Below the pieces are notes generated by a model. It did not search any database. It saw nothing but the letters and a program-made list of their open reading frames with translations, and was not told the origin of the DNA. From Gleimia hominis (lineage in GTDB: Bacteria > Actinomycetota > Actinomycetes > Actinomycetales > Actinomycetaceae): a stretch of DNA of 64,000 nt. The position numbers were made by a program, and so were the translations under genes. The stretch lies in the NCBI RefSeq assembly GCF_002871945.2, contig NZ_CP126963.1, forward strand, positions 1,860,001-1,924,000, read 5' to 3'. Below, piece by piece: positions 17,418 to 26,173 of this stretch; within the stretch, counting starts at the first letter, position 1; the number at the start of each line of letters is the position of its first letter.

Positions 17418-17480
17418 ACACGAATCCACCGGTCACTACTAGGTGCTATAAGCATCGTGTAGCAGCCGGTGGGTTCGTGT
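17418..17480. repeat. 15-base inverted repeat between converging genes
   Basis: ACACGAATCCACCGG (17418-17432) and CCGGTGGGTTCGTGT (17466-17480) pair with one mismatch (a possible G-U pair in RNA), leaving a 33-base loop. It lies between hsdR and the converging membrane-protein gene, at the right edge of the defence island. No T tract follows. It could be a bidirectional terminator with a long loop, or a remnant of a recombination site. Confidence 0.45.
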
Positions 17481-17531
17481 ATGCGTTGGGAGATGTCAGC
17501 TACAAAACCGGCGCAGATATAGCCAGTTCAG

Positions 17532-18776
17532 TCAGTCAATCGCCGAGGGGCTCTGCTTGTCTGCGACCTCGCTCGTAGCTGTGTCCTTGTGGTTTGCGGC
17601 CTCTGCTTTTTCAACCAATGCAGCTGCAGGCTTACTTATCACTGCCGCACCTACCAGCAGGGCAATCCCGAATGCGCACACCCACAACAGGGCGGTTGTT
17701 GATTCGTTCATTACAGGTTCGTTAGCGAATAAGATTGCGCGGACACCCTCACCAGCAAAACGTGGGGGGATCCACGGGTAAATCCAATCGCGCCAAAACC
17801 CAGGTAAAAACGGGCGCGGCAACGTCAACGTCGACATACCCAGCACCATGCACAATATCGGAACCGCCAAACCCCGTTTACCAAACAAGCCCATACCACC
17901 CACAGTCAGGCACACGAAAGCGAACGACACCACCGCCAAGAACACTGCCAACTTAGTGAACGGCAAACTAATCCCCGTCACCCACTGCGCCAACCACACA
18001 GCGCCAAACGCCGCAATCAACGCGCCGACAGCACCGACGCACAGCTGTGCAAACGCCCTCAAGAACCTAGACGACATCCGCCACGCCTTCAAACTAATCG
18101 TCCGCCACGCCGCGAAACCAGCCGCAATAGAAGCAATAAACGTGAGCAAAAACAGCATTACTGGGGCGATCATCGCTTTGAAACCCCACTCGGTCGGAAC
18201 CTCATTCACATACTTAATATCAAGCGAAATCGGGGGCGCACCGGCACCAGCCTGCTGCGCAAGCTTTTGCTTAATCGCAGTGAACGCACCCGTCAAACTC
18301 TGCGCAGCAAGCGGATTCCGACCCTGATTAATCGTCACCGTCACCGCCGGGATCTGCACCGCCTTCGGCTGCTGCCCAGCATCCGTTTGCGCCCTCAAAA
18401 CCTGGGTAGAAAGATCCTTCGGAATCCGAACCTCCGCGTAGTACCCGCTGTAATCGGCCAGGTAACTATTCTTTGGCTCGCGCAAACCAGTTTCGTGAAA
18501 CTCCACCAGATCCTGATCGGCATCCAACAGGGACTGCGCGATTTTCTCACCCACACCCACGCTCTGCCCATTTGGCGCCGCCACCTTCTGATCCGCATTC
18601 ACCAGCGCCACCGGCAGATTATGAGGATTCATACCCAACAACGGGCCCACAACCAACGCCGCAACCAACAGCCCCAACACGGGCGCCACCAACGCCAACA
18701 ACCAGCCCAACTCCGCCGGTTTACTAGCCCGCTGCCCAACTGGCTTCTTCTTGCCTAGAAAAGACCTGGTGCTCAC
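17532..18776 (-). CDS. YhgE/Pip-like ABC-2-type membrane protein
   Basis: A 414-residue protein with one N-terminal membrane helix (LGWLLALVAPVLGLLVAALV), a large extracytoplasmic domain (about residues 60-210), then five or six hydrophobic helices and a Lys/Ala-rich cytoplasmic tail. The early motif NLPVALVNADQ is typical of YhgE/Pip and DUF3533-type membrane proteins related to ABC-2 permeases. Such proteins are often paired with TetR repressors, and a TetR gene lies divergently 269 bases away. An operator-like palindrome is 32 bases upstream of the start. A role in export or envelope stress is likely; the substrate is unknown. Confidence 0.75.
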   Translation of the reverse strand: MSTRSFLGKKKPVGQRASKPAELGWLLALVAPVLGLLVAALVVGPLLGMNPHNLPVALVNADQKVAAPNGQSVGVGEKIAQSLLDADQDLVEFHETGLREPKNSYLADYSGYYAEVRIPKDLSTQVLRAQTDAGQQPKAVQIPAVTVTINQGRNPLAAQSLTGAFTAIKQKLAQQAGAGAPPISLDIKYVNEVPTEWGFKAMIAPVMLFLLTFIASIAAGFAAWRTISLKAWRMSSRFLRAFAQLCVGAVGALIAAFGAVWLAQWVTGISLPFTKLAVFLAVVSFAFVCLTVGGMGLFGKRGLAVPILCMVLGMSTLTLPRPFLPGFWRDWIYPWIPPRFAGEGVRAILFANEPVMNESTTALLWVCAFGIALLVGAAVISKPAAALVEKAEAANHKDTATSEVADKQSPSAID

Positions 18777-18807
18777 GATCTTTCACCTTTCAATAATGCA
18801 ACTGAAT

Positions 18808-18823
18808 GTACAATTAAGTGTAC
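18808..18823. promoter_or_regulatory. candidate TetR operator
   Basis: GTACAATTAAGTGTAC is a 16-base dyad with 14 of 16 positions symmetric, placed between the divergent YhgE-like and TetR genes. TetR repressors usually bind such sites and control their neighbour and themselves. Only position and symmetry support this. Confidence 0.5.
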
Positions 18824-19045
18824 TTAAACGCTACCCATCCTTAATACAATGATTCGCAGATTTTTGTCGGAATAACTCACGGGCAGACAACAAACGTGCG
18901 CGAATCCCACTGCAATCAACACCCACGACTAAGCAACACACACAACTAAATAACACCTGTTGCTAAGCAACACTGCAATAGCGGTTCCACAGCTATTTGA
19001 TGGCTAGTTTTGGATAGTAGTTTGAGGGAATTTGAGGGAGGAAAG

Positions 19046-19765
19046 ATGGCTCGGCCACGGCAAACTAAAGACCACGTACCCGCAAACGAAAGGATCGTGG
19101 ACGCGTACTGGCGTTGGGCGCAACAAGTGCCATTCTCACAAATAACGGTGGCGCAACTACTGGTTCGTGCGCACTGCAACCGCACCACGTTCTACTACCA
19201 CTTCAAGAACCTGCTGGACGTGCGCCGCGAAGCCGAGCAGAAGTATATTCAACGCAAATTCCAGCGTGTCCTCGCCGCGTTCGCAGAAATCGAACAAGGC
19301 ATCAGTGTTGCCAAATCAATCCCCAAAGACCACCAAGACGTACTGCGTTACGTAGCGTTGCAACTACCGTCGGACGAAAAAGGAGTGCTCCGACAACTCC
19401 TGGAACAAAACGTGCAAAGTGTTTTCCAGCGCCTGCTAATCGACCTACCCAGCGCAGACAACAGTCGAACAAACCAAAACGGGGCCACACGTAGCCCGAA
19501 CGCGGGCGAGCCGGGCCGCACGCATGGTGGCACCGCAAGCGACCCCGAGAACGTCAAAGATGGCGCCGAAACCCCCAAAGGGAATGCTGAACAGCAACAG
19601 ATCATTGACGTGGCGCAAACCTTCATAGTCGCGGGAATGGCCGGTTTCTACAGCTCCCTTGGTGGCTTAAAGATGGATGAGGTATTTGAACGCATCGAAA
19701 TACTAGCCCCCATGATGGGGGCTAGTCTCGAAACCATCAAACAACTACTCACCGATCGGCAATAA
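19046..19765 (+). CDS. TetR-family transcriptional regulator
   Basis: A 239-residue protein. ATG 19046 follows GAGGGAGGAAAG; an upstream in-frame start at 19010 is less likely. The N-terminal HTH reads RIVDAYWRWAQQVPFSQITV, then LVRAHCNRTTFYYHFKN, the TetR pattern. Between about residues 130 and 185 is a Gly/Asn/Pro/Asp-rich, probably disordered insert, unusual for the ligand-binding domain. It then ends with helical residues. It is divergent from the YhgE-like membrane protein and probably represses it. The inducer is unknown. Confidence 0.85.
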   Translation: MARPRQTKDHVPANERIVDAYWRWAQQVPFSQITVAQLLVRAHCNRTTFYYHFKNLLDVRREAEQKYIQRKFQRVLAAFAEIEQGISVAKSIPKDHQDVLRYVALQLPSDEKGVLRQLLEQNVQSVFQRLLIDLPSADNSRTNQNGATRSPNAGEPGRTHGGTASDPENVKDGAETPKGNAEQQQIIDVAQTFIVAGMAGFYSSLGGLKMDEVFERIEILAPMMGASLETIKQLLTDRQ

Positions 19766-19829
19766 TGCCAAGCGGCTATGACGCCGCGCAAACGAATGCG
19801 CTGAAGACGCCGCGTAACAGATTCGCCAA

Positions 19830-21788
19830 CTAATCGAGTTCGGCGGCACCTTCCGAATCTTCTAGTGTCTCAGGCGAATTAGGATCCGCGGCAGCAGCGG
19901 AACCCAGATCGGTATCGGCACCGGTTTCAACTTCAGAAATAGGCTTCACCCTCAGGGACCGGAACCGGTTTAACGCAGCCGCGATATCCACGCGGCGGGG
20001 ACGAACAAAGAACGCGGGTTTATCCCCACCACCGAGGGCATCTAAACCGTGGTTATCCACCACTTCCTCAAGCGAATCCAACGCCTGCGCCAACGTAGTG
20101 CGCCCATCAAACCCAGTGGCCCGATTCGGGTCCGTCAGCGACCGGATCGCCCACGCAATCGCGTTCGTCTGCCCCGAATCCACAATCTGCTCCACGTCAC
20201 CAAGCAAAATATCCTGCCGGTCAAGCGAAATCTGATCCAAACCACGCGAACGCGTCTTCGCTTTACCACCCTGCGGTTTACCCGGCTGCGGAACCCGCGC
20301 CGCCACCGGCTGCCACGCCGGCACATCATTACGCGCCCGCGGCATACTCGCCACCACCTGGCGCGCCTGCTCCGTCACGTCTTTACACTCGTAGTGATCC
20401 ATCATCAACACGGTATCGGCCACATCCAGGTAGTCACCCGAACCACCCATCACCAAAATCGTGGACACACCCGCATTCGACAAACCCTCAATCCGATCCA
20501 CAAACGGGGTAATCGGTTCCTTATCCGCCGCCACCAGTTGGCGCATCCGCTCATCGCGAATCATGAGGTTCGTGGCGGACGTATCCTCATCAATCATCAC
20601 AACGGGAGCGGCAACCTCCAAGGCCTCCACAATAGACGCTGCCTGCGACGTGGAACCCGACGCGTTCTCGGTGGAAAACACCGTGGTATCCCCACCGCCA
20701 GGTAGGTCGTTAATAAACGCGGACACATCCACACCCGTCACCGCGCGGCCATCCGCAGCCCGGACCTTCACCGCATCGGGCAGCAAAGCCACCAGCTCAC
20801 GCCCATCATCGGGTACGTGCGCGTACACACCGCGCTGCAACGCCCCCAGCAAAGTGGACTTACCATGGTAGCCACCACCAACAATCAGGGTCACCCCCGG
20901 GCGGATCGCCATGCCCTCAACCGGGCCAGCGAAAGGCAAATCCACGCTCACCCGCAACGACTGCGGCGCCGAGAACGCCACCGCCTCAGACATCGGCAAA
21001 TCCGAAATCCCAGACCGGCGCGCCAAAACGGAACCATCCGCGACGAAACCAATCCACCCATTCTCCACCAACAAACCCTGCAGGTGCTGGTAATCCAAAT
21101 ACGTCTGCACGTGCCGGCGCAACGCATCCATGTGCGGGGCAGAATGGTCCGAAACAAAATCGAAAGTATCAATAATCGCATTCGGAATCTCCACATCCGC
21201 CAAATGCGCCATCGTGCGGCCCAAAATCGTGCGGCCCCGCGCGGGGAACTGACACTGGAAACGCAACTCCACATCAGAGGCGGTCACCCGCGCGTAAGAA
21301 CGCTCCAAAATCTCCTGGCCACAACGCGCAATCCGCAGATCGTTCACATCCCGCGTATGATGCGCAAAATCGCGCGCCAAAAAATCCGCGACCGCCAAAC
21401 ACTTATCCGGCGTATCTAACAAATCCTCTGGAATGCCCATCTGCTTCGGATCCGCAGTGGTCCGCAACTGGGACGGCGGCGCATACGGGTCAGACTGCAC
21501 GCGGTCAATGTGCACGTTGAAATCCCCGTAATCATAATCGCCAATCACAGACTTGTACGAACCATAATTGCGGCCATCAAGCCGGTTCAGATGATCCACC
21601 AAGTCCGCGTCCGTGCCCTTGCGGCGTTCAAACTCCCGGTTCTTCCCCCGATTATCCCGGTAATTACGGCCGCGGTTACCACCGTGGTTACCCCCATAAC
21701 CAGGGCCACCATAATTTCGGCCCCCGTGGTTCTGGCCACCGAAGTTCTGGCCTCGCGAATGGAAATTCTTCGAACGATACTCACTCAT
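19830..21788 (-). CDS. COG3044-type predicted ABC-class ATPase with Gly/Asn/Arg-rich head
   Basis: A 652-residue protein. The first 50 residues are repetitive (GGQNHGG, RNYGGPGYGGNHGG, NRGRNYRDNRG), like an RGG/RNA-binding tail. The body matches the predicted ATPases of the ABC class (PF09818): Walker A GGGYHGKSTLL, then MIDEDTSATNLMIRDERM as the Walker B region, and an ILVMGGSGDYLDVADTV segment. The start is set at ATG 21788, with two in-frame starts slightly upstream. The biochemical role of this family is not established; the RNA-binding-like head suggests a nucleic-acid partner, which is an inference. It stands alone, not in an operon. Confidence 0.85.
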   Translation of the reverse strand: MSEYRSKNFHSRGQNFGGQNHGGRNYGGPGYGGNHGGNRGRNYRDNRGKNREFERRKGTDADLVDHLNRLDGRNYGSYKSVIGDYDYGDFNVHIDRVQSDPYAPPSQLRTTADPKQMGIPEDLLDTPDKCLAVADFLARDFAHHTRDVNDLRIARCGQEILERSYARVTASDVELRFQCQFPARGRTILGRTMAHLADVEIPNAIIDTFDFVSDHSAPHMDALRRHVQTYLDYQHLQGLLVENGWIGFVADGSVLARRSGISDLPMSEAVAFSAPQSLRVSVDLPFAGPVEGMAIRPGVTLIVGGGYHGKSTLLGALQRGVYAHVPDDGRELVALLPDAVKVRAADGRAVTGVDVSAFINDLPGGGDTTVFSTENASGSTSQAASIVEALEVAAPVVMIDEDTSATNLMIRDERMRQLVAADKEPITPFVDRIEGLSNAGVSTILVMGGSGDYLDVADTVLMMDHYECKDVTEQARQVVASMPRARNDVPAWQPVAARVPQPGKPQGGKAKTRSRGLDQISLDRQDILLGDVEQIVDSGQTNAIAWAIRSLTDPNRATGFDGRTTLAQALDSLEEVVDNHGLDALGGGDKPAFFVRPRRVDIAAALNRFRSLRVKPISEVETGADTDLGSAAAADPNSPETLEDSEGAAELD

Positions 21789-21890
21789 ACCCACCATTTT
21801 CGCACACATCCCAACGCAACCAACTCCGCGATGCGCAGACCACCGCTAGTTACTACTCAGAGCGCCGCCTGCATGTGGACACCGGGGTGT

Positions 21891-21940
21891 GCGCGAACTA
21901 GGGTGCCACAGGGCCGCGCGAACTAGGGTGCCGCAGGGCC
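21891..21940. repeat. two tandem 25-base direct repeats
   Basis: GCGCGAACTAGGGTGCC followed by (A/G)CAGGGCC, in two adjacent copies (21891-21915 and 21916-21940) differing at one base. They lie between the COG3044 ATPase gene and the end of the Abhydrolase_9 gene. No function is evident. Confidence 0.6.
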
Positions 21941-21969
21941 GTGCAGGCAATGCGCGCCAGCAGCCACTG

Positions 21970-23799
21970 CTACTGGTAGACGTTTTTCGCGATCGCGGTT
22001 TGAATGCCGCGCACCATGCGTTCGTTCAACCACGCCGCATCCGCATCTCGATAGGGGTTCTTCCCAGCTGGTTTCCACTGCGGGTGGTCCAGCCCCAACA
22101 CGGTTTGCCACATGGGAACCATCTGCCGGTGGTACGTGTGTCCCTCACCATCTGGCGCCATCCCCGCCACCGGTAGATCCACCAGCACCTGCACCCCAGT
22201 CACCAGGCGAATCCAATTCATGTGCGGCGCCTGCCTGTCTGCCGGTGGTTCCTTCAACCAATCCGGCTGACGCGTAAACAACTGCGGGGACCACCACACC
22301 ACCGGGTCCGTAGTGTGCTGCACAAACAGGGAACGGGGGAACTCCCACTCCGGCAGGTCCCGCCCATACACGTCCTTGTACAAACTGTTCGTACTGGTTG
22401 CGAACCTAATGTGCTCCCCGTTATTCACCACCGGCGCAGTTTCAGGGCTAGACAAATGCCGCTGCTGCGTTAACTTACGCAGCAAACTGGACGCGTTTGG
22501 CGTGCCCGCCCACAGCGCTCCCGACGCCCCAGACACCAACTGCTCCCCAGAATCAAACGCCGCCTGCGACCCGAGCGCACCCAACGAGTTCCCCGTCAAA
22601 TACACCGCCGGGCGTTTATCTGGCGGCATCTGATTCACCCGGTCCATCACCGCTCTGTACAGCACTTTGCCGGCAATCTTGGGGCTTTCAAACTCCCACA
22701 AAAACGCGATCGCACTGGGCACAAACGAGTACTGCATCGACACAATCGCGCAGTCCCCACCCGTCAAATACTCCACGGGTTGCATCTGCCATTCATCCAA
22801 CCACCCCGTTCCCGTGGACGTTGCCAACACCACCACCGGCCGGTCAAACGCCCCCGTACGGTCCATTTCTTTAACCGCCAGAGCCGCCCCCGCCTCCAAA
22901 TCAGGCCCCGACCCCAAATGGTTCTTCCCAACCAAACCCGCGTAAACCCGGATTGGTTCCACCGCAGACCTGCCCGTAACCTCCTCAATATCACGCGCGC
23001 GCGGGCCCGCCGCCACAAATTCCTTCCCGTACAGACCGATGTCCTCCCACCGCGACCACGACCCGGGGGAACCAGACCGCGTTACTTCTTGAGGTTGTTT
23101 CAAATCTTGAGGTACTTGCCGGTCCGTGTTTGCAGCGTAACGGTAGAACGCCTCAACAGAAGTGCGGAACACAACATCGTTCGCCACAAAAATAACCAGC
23201 AAAACCACGAGGATGGTGGCACCCAACTGGGCTAACCACTTCGGGATGGCGCGGGGCGCGTGGCTGACAGCCCAGTGGAAAACGCCGCGGATAACCCACC
23301 AAATCCCCGCCATGGTCACGCAAAAAAGTAACGCCACCAGGTTCGCCCACAGGAACGATACGGGCGTGAGCGCTTCCATGTGCACGTGTTTCGCAGAGAT
23401 TTCTTGGGCGCGGTAAAAACGAATCAGGGTGATGACCACCCACATGCCAGCCACGAGCGCAACTAGGCGCGCCCCCCAGGTGAGCCAGCGCTCATCAGCG
23501 GAAAAACGGATCCGAGCGGCAGACACGAGCCAGCTGCACACCCCACCTATCGCCGCCCCCAGCGCGTAACCGTAAGTGATGAGGATTCCACTGGCCACCC
23601 CTTGGAACCACCAGGTGCGGGGCAGTAAAGACGGGGAGATAGACACCACCCACATCACCGCCGCGAGCACCAGCCCGGTGTTTGAAGATGGAATGAAGCG
23701 TGACAGGCGCCCCAGCGCGAACTCCTGCAGCGTCTTCGAATCGCCGTGCGCAGACACGCTTTTATCCATCGTTTCCACGCCCCTCATCATATATTTCAT
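21970..23799 (-). CDS. membrane-anchored alpha/beta hydrolase (Abhydrolase_9 family)
   Basis: A 609-residue protein. The N-terminal third has four to five membrane helices (GLVLAAVMWVVSISPSLLP, ILITYGYALGAAIGGVCSWL, LVALVAGMWVVITLI, FLWANLVALLFCVTMAGIWW, ATILVVLLVIFVANDVVF). The C-terminal two thirds form an alpha/beta hydrolase with the nucleophile motif LTGNSLGALGS and the family segments VVVLATSTGTGWLDEWQ and YSFVPSAIAFLWE. This is the PF15420/PF10081 layout common in actinobacteria. The active site is expected on the cytoplasmic side or in the envelope; the substrate is unknown. Several Met codons lie in the first eleven residues, so the exact start is uncertain. The 212 bases upstream, before the divergent RNase H gene, are GC-rich with no clear feature. 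Confidence 0.82.
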   Translation of the reverse strand: MKYMMRGVETMDKSVSAHGDSKTLQEFALGRLSRFIPSSNTGLVLAAVMWVVSISPSLLPRTWWFQGVASGILITYGYALGAAIGGVCSWLVSAARIRFSADERWLTWGARLVALVAGMWVVITLIRFYRAQEISAKHVHMEALTPVSFLWANLVALLFCVTMAGIWWVIRGVFHWAVSHAPRAIPKWLAQLGATILVVLLVIFVANDVVFRTSVEAFYRYAANTDRQVPQDLKQPQEVTRSGSPGSWSRWEDIGLYGKEFVAAGPRARDIEEVTGRSAVEPIRVYAGLVGKNHLGSGPDLEAGAALAVKEMDRTGAFDRPVVVLATSTGTGWLDEWQMQPVEYLTGGDCAIVSMQYSFVPSAIAFLWEFESPKIAGKVLYRAVMDRVNQMPPDKRPAVYLTGNSLGALGSQAAFDSGEQLVSGASGALWAGTPNASSLLRKLTQQRHLSSPETAPVVNNGEHIRFATSTNSLYKDVYGRDLPEWEFPRSLFVQHTTDPVVWWSPQLFTRQPDWLKEPPADRQAPHMNWIRLVTGVQVLVDLPVAGMAPDGEGHTYHRQMVPMWQTVLGLDHPQWKPAGKNPYRDADAAWLNERMVRGIQTAIAKNVYQ

Positions 23800-24011
23800 C
23801 CCCCATCTTTCATCACAGGTACCCCCACCATCGCGGGCCCCTTTTATGGCGGGCCCCCACCATCGTGGCCTCTCAGTACGGTTGGCCTTTTCGCGACGGG
23901 CACCCTTTACATCGGGTTCCCTTTTAGCGCAGGCCCGGGAGGGGGCCGCGTCCGCGAACTGGCTTGTGGATAGCCGGAGTGGTTGCAGTGTGAGTGGTTA
24001 CACTGGAGAGC

Positions 24012-26054
24012 ATGACGATTGTTGCAGCTACAGACGGATCTTCGTTAGGTAACCCCGGGCCAACCGGTTGGGCGTGGGTGGTAGATAAAGACACGTGGAG
24101 GGCAGGTGGTTTCCCCTCAGGAACAAACAATATTGGGGAACTGCATGCGGTGCTTGACCTGCTAGAACAAACCCAGCACGTGGATGAACCACTGCGGATC
24201 ATGGCGGATTCACAGTACGTAATCAAAGCGCTCACCCAGTGGATTCACAACTGGAAACGTAACGGGTGGCGCACCGCCTCAAAAAAACCGGTGCAGAACG
24301 CGGAACTAATCCAGCGCATTGACGCGCACTTACAACATCGCTCCGTCACATTCGAATGGGTCAAAGGCCACTCTGGGAACGCGTTAAACGAAATGGCGGA
24401 CCAGCGCGCGGTCGCGTGCTCAAAAGCGTACCAAGAAGGCAAAACCCCGCAGACCGGACCGGGCTTCAAACCCAGCGGTTCTTCGCAGCCCAACCCGCAG
24501 GGGGTAGGCAGTGGTGACGACCAGCGCTCGCAGGGCGCACGCATGAGTGCTGATCCGCGCTCTCAGCGGGCAGGTACGGGTTTCGATTCGTACGCAAATA
24601 CAAATCGCGCAAATATAAATAGGGGAGGGAATATGGGCGCAGGATTATTCGACATGCCCGGCGATAAGCCGGCCGGCGCCCCAACCCCCGTGCGCACCAC
24701 AGTGGCTGCTCGGGAAGCGGCTCCTCGGGAAGCGGCGCAACCCGGCCCCGTGATTTATAAGCAGCGGGGGTACTGGGTGCGGGAGCATCGTTTCCGCGTC
24801 CCCCTTGACCACAAGCATCCCGACGGGCGTCAAATAAACCTATTTGCCCGCGAAATCAGTGCGGACCGCGAACCGAACCCCAAGCAGCCAGCGATTATCT
24901 ACATGCAAGGTGGGCCGGGTGGGCGCGCTCCCCGCCCAGGTAACCCCGCCACCGGGTGGATGGCGCACGCGCTCAAGAACCACCGGGTGATTCTCATGGA
25001 CGAGCGCGGTACCGGGCTTTCCACCCGCCTTGACCACCTGACGTTATCCGCATTCGACACGGTGGAAGATCAAGTGGAATACGTAAAGCACTTCCGCGCC
25101 GACCAGATCGTGTGGGACGCAGAGTTCCTCCGTCACCAGATAAACGGTGGGCACCCGTGGAAGTCCCTCGGGCAGTCCTACGGCGGGTTCATTAACACCA
25201 CTTATTTATCGATTGCGCCTGAGGGACTGTCGGAGGTGTACTTCACCGGTGGCCTCCCCGGCCTGGTGGATATCGACACGATCTACCAGTTGACCTACCA
25301 GCGCACCGCGGCGCGCAACCGCGTGTACTTTGACCGTTACCCGCGGGACGCGCAAACCCTCAAGAATGTACTAAAACACCTGCGGGAAACGGAAGAAACC
25401 CTACCTACCGGAGAGCGCCTGACGGGCCGGCGGCTACGCATGCTGGGCATGAACCTGGGTGGTGACGCCGGGTTCGACCAGTTGCATTACTTTTTTGAGG
25501 ACCCGTTCGTCACGGTGCGGGGAACCAAGCGGCTCAACACGCAGTTCTTAGACATGGTTTGGCGCAACGTCTCCATGGGGGACAACCCGATGTACGGCCT
25601 GCTGCACGAAACGATTTACGCTGGAACCACCCCTAAACTCGCTGGTCAGGCAACAAACTGGGGAGCGTGGCGCCTAGTGAAAGACGAGAACCTCCCCGGA
25701 TTCGAACCCGAACCAGACCTGCAGAGCAGCGACCCGATCTACCTGACGGGGGAGCACATTTACCCCTGGTTGTTCGACGAAGACCCCGCGCTCGTACCAA
25801 TGCGAAACCTGGCGCACCGGCTTGCCTCCTTCACGGATTGGCCCACCCTTTATGATCCTGAGGTTCTACAAAGCAACGACCGGCCGTGCGCTGGAGCCGT
25901 GTACTTAGAGGACATGTTTGTGCCCGTGGAGTTGTCGCGCGAAACCGCTCGCTGCGCGAACGTGCGTACGTGGGTGACGAACGAATACCAGCACGACGGG
26001 ATCCGGTCTGGCACCGGGGTGCTGGAACACCTCATGGAACTAGCGCACCGGTAA
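24012..26054 (+). CDS. RNase HI-S33 peptidase (prolyl aminopeptidase-like) fusion
   Basis: A 680-residue protein. Residues 1-145 are RNase HI with the complete catalytic set: D8 (ATDGS), E43 (GELHA), D66 (ADSQYV) and H120/D130 (GHSGNALNEMAD). A polar linker of about 60 residues follows. From about residue 208 the protein is an S33-type alpha/beta hydrolase with YMQGGPGG (oxyanion loop), MDERGTGLS, the nucleophile motif GQSYGG (S389) and a late EYQHDGIR that should hold the catalytic His. The RNase part would remove RNA from RNA-DNA hybrids; the peptidase part would release N-terminal proline or similar residues. A strong internal ribosome binding site and ATG at 24633 suggest that the hydrolase is also made alone. 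The fusion joins unrelated functions. Confidence 0.88.
   Translation: MTIVAATDGSSLGNPGPTGWAWVVDKDTWRAGGFPSGTNNIGELHAVLDLLEQTQHVDEPLRIMADSQYVIKALTQWIHNWKRNGWRTASKKPVQNAELIQRIDAHLQHRSVTFEWVKGHSGNALNEMADQRAVACSKAYQEGKTPQTGPGFKPSGSSQPNPQGVGSGDDQRSQGARMSADPRSQRAGTGFDSYANTNRANINRGGNMGAGLFDMPGDKPAGAPTPVRTTVAAREAAPREAAQPGPVIYKQRGYWVREHRFRVPLDHKHPDGRQINLFAREISADREPNPKQPAIIYMQGGPGGRAPRPGNPATGWMAHALKNHRVILMDERGTGLSTRLDHLTLSAFDTVEDQVEYVKHFRADQIVWDAEFLRHQINGGHPWKSLGQSYGGFINTTYLSIAPEGLSEVYFTGGLPGLVDIDTIYQLTYQRTAARNRVYFDRYPRDAQTLKNVLKHLRETEETLPTGERLTGRRLRMLGMNLGGDAGFDQLHYFFEDPFVTVRGTKRLNTQFLDMVWRNVSMGDNPMYGLLHETIYAGTTPKLAGQATNWGAWRLVKDENLPGFEPEPDLQSSDPIYLTGEHIYPWLFDEDPALVPMRNLAHRLASFTDWPTLYDPEVLQSNDRPCAGAVYLEDMFVPVELSRETARCANVRTWVTNEYQHDGIRSGTGVLEHLMELAHR
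24621..24635 (+). promoter_or_regulatory. internal ribosome binding site and start for the peptidase half
   Basis: AGGGGAGGGA is followed two bases later by ATG 24633, in frame with the long fusion (codon 208). About 40 A/T-rich bases precede it (AAATACAAATCGCGC, AAATATAAAT), unlike the GC-rich surroundings. A second product of 473 residues starting MGAGLFDMPGDKP is therefore likely. A promoter in the A/T-rich stretch is possible. Confidence 0.6.
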
Positions 26055-26066
26055 CCACAGCGGGGC

Positions 26067-26122
26067 GAGTGTGGAGTTTTCCACCGGTTGCTCAAATGGG
26101 TTGAGTGTGGAGTTTTCCACCG
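26067..26122. repeat. two identical 20-base hairpin-forming repeats, 36 bases apart
   Basis: GAGTGTGGAGTTTTCCACCG occurs at 26067-26086 and 26103-26122. Each contains GTGGA and TCCAC as an inverted pair with a 4-base loop. They lie between the RNase H fusion and the secreted protein gene, about 50 bases before its start. They may be a paired protein-binding site or a tandem transcription barrier; no T tract follows. Confidence 0.55.
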
Positions 26123-26173
26123 CTTAGCCAAACGGGTTGTATGTGGCAAGGGGAGGCGGGATAATAGGGGCTT

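Noticed and set aside
20049..21419. Several Arg-rich plus-strand frames opposite the COG3044 ATPase
   Set aside because: Wrong-frame composition and no start signals; the minus-strand gene has clear ATPase motifs.
26067..26122. DnaA boxes or replication origin
   Set aside because: TTTTCCACC resembles a DnaA box only loosely, only two copies exist, and no origin-associated genes are nearby.
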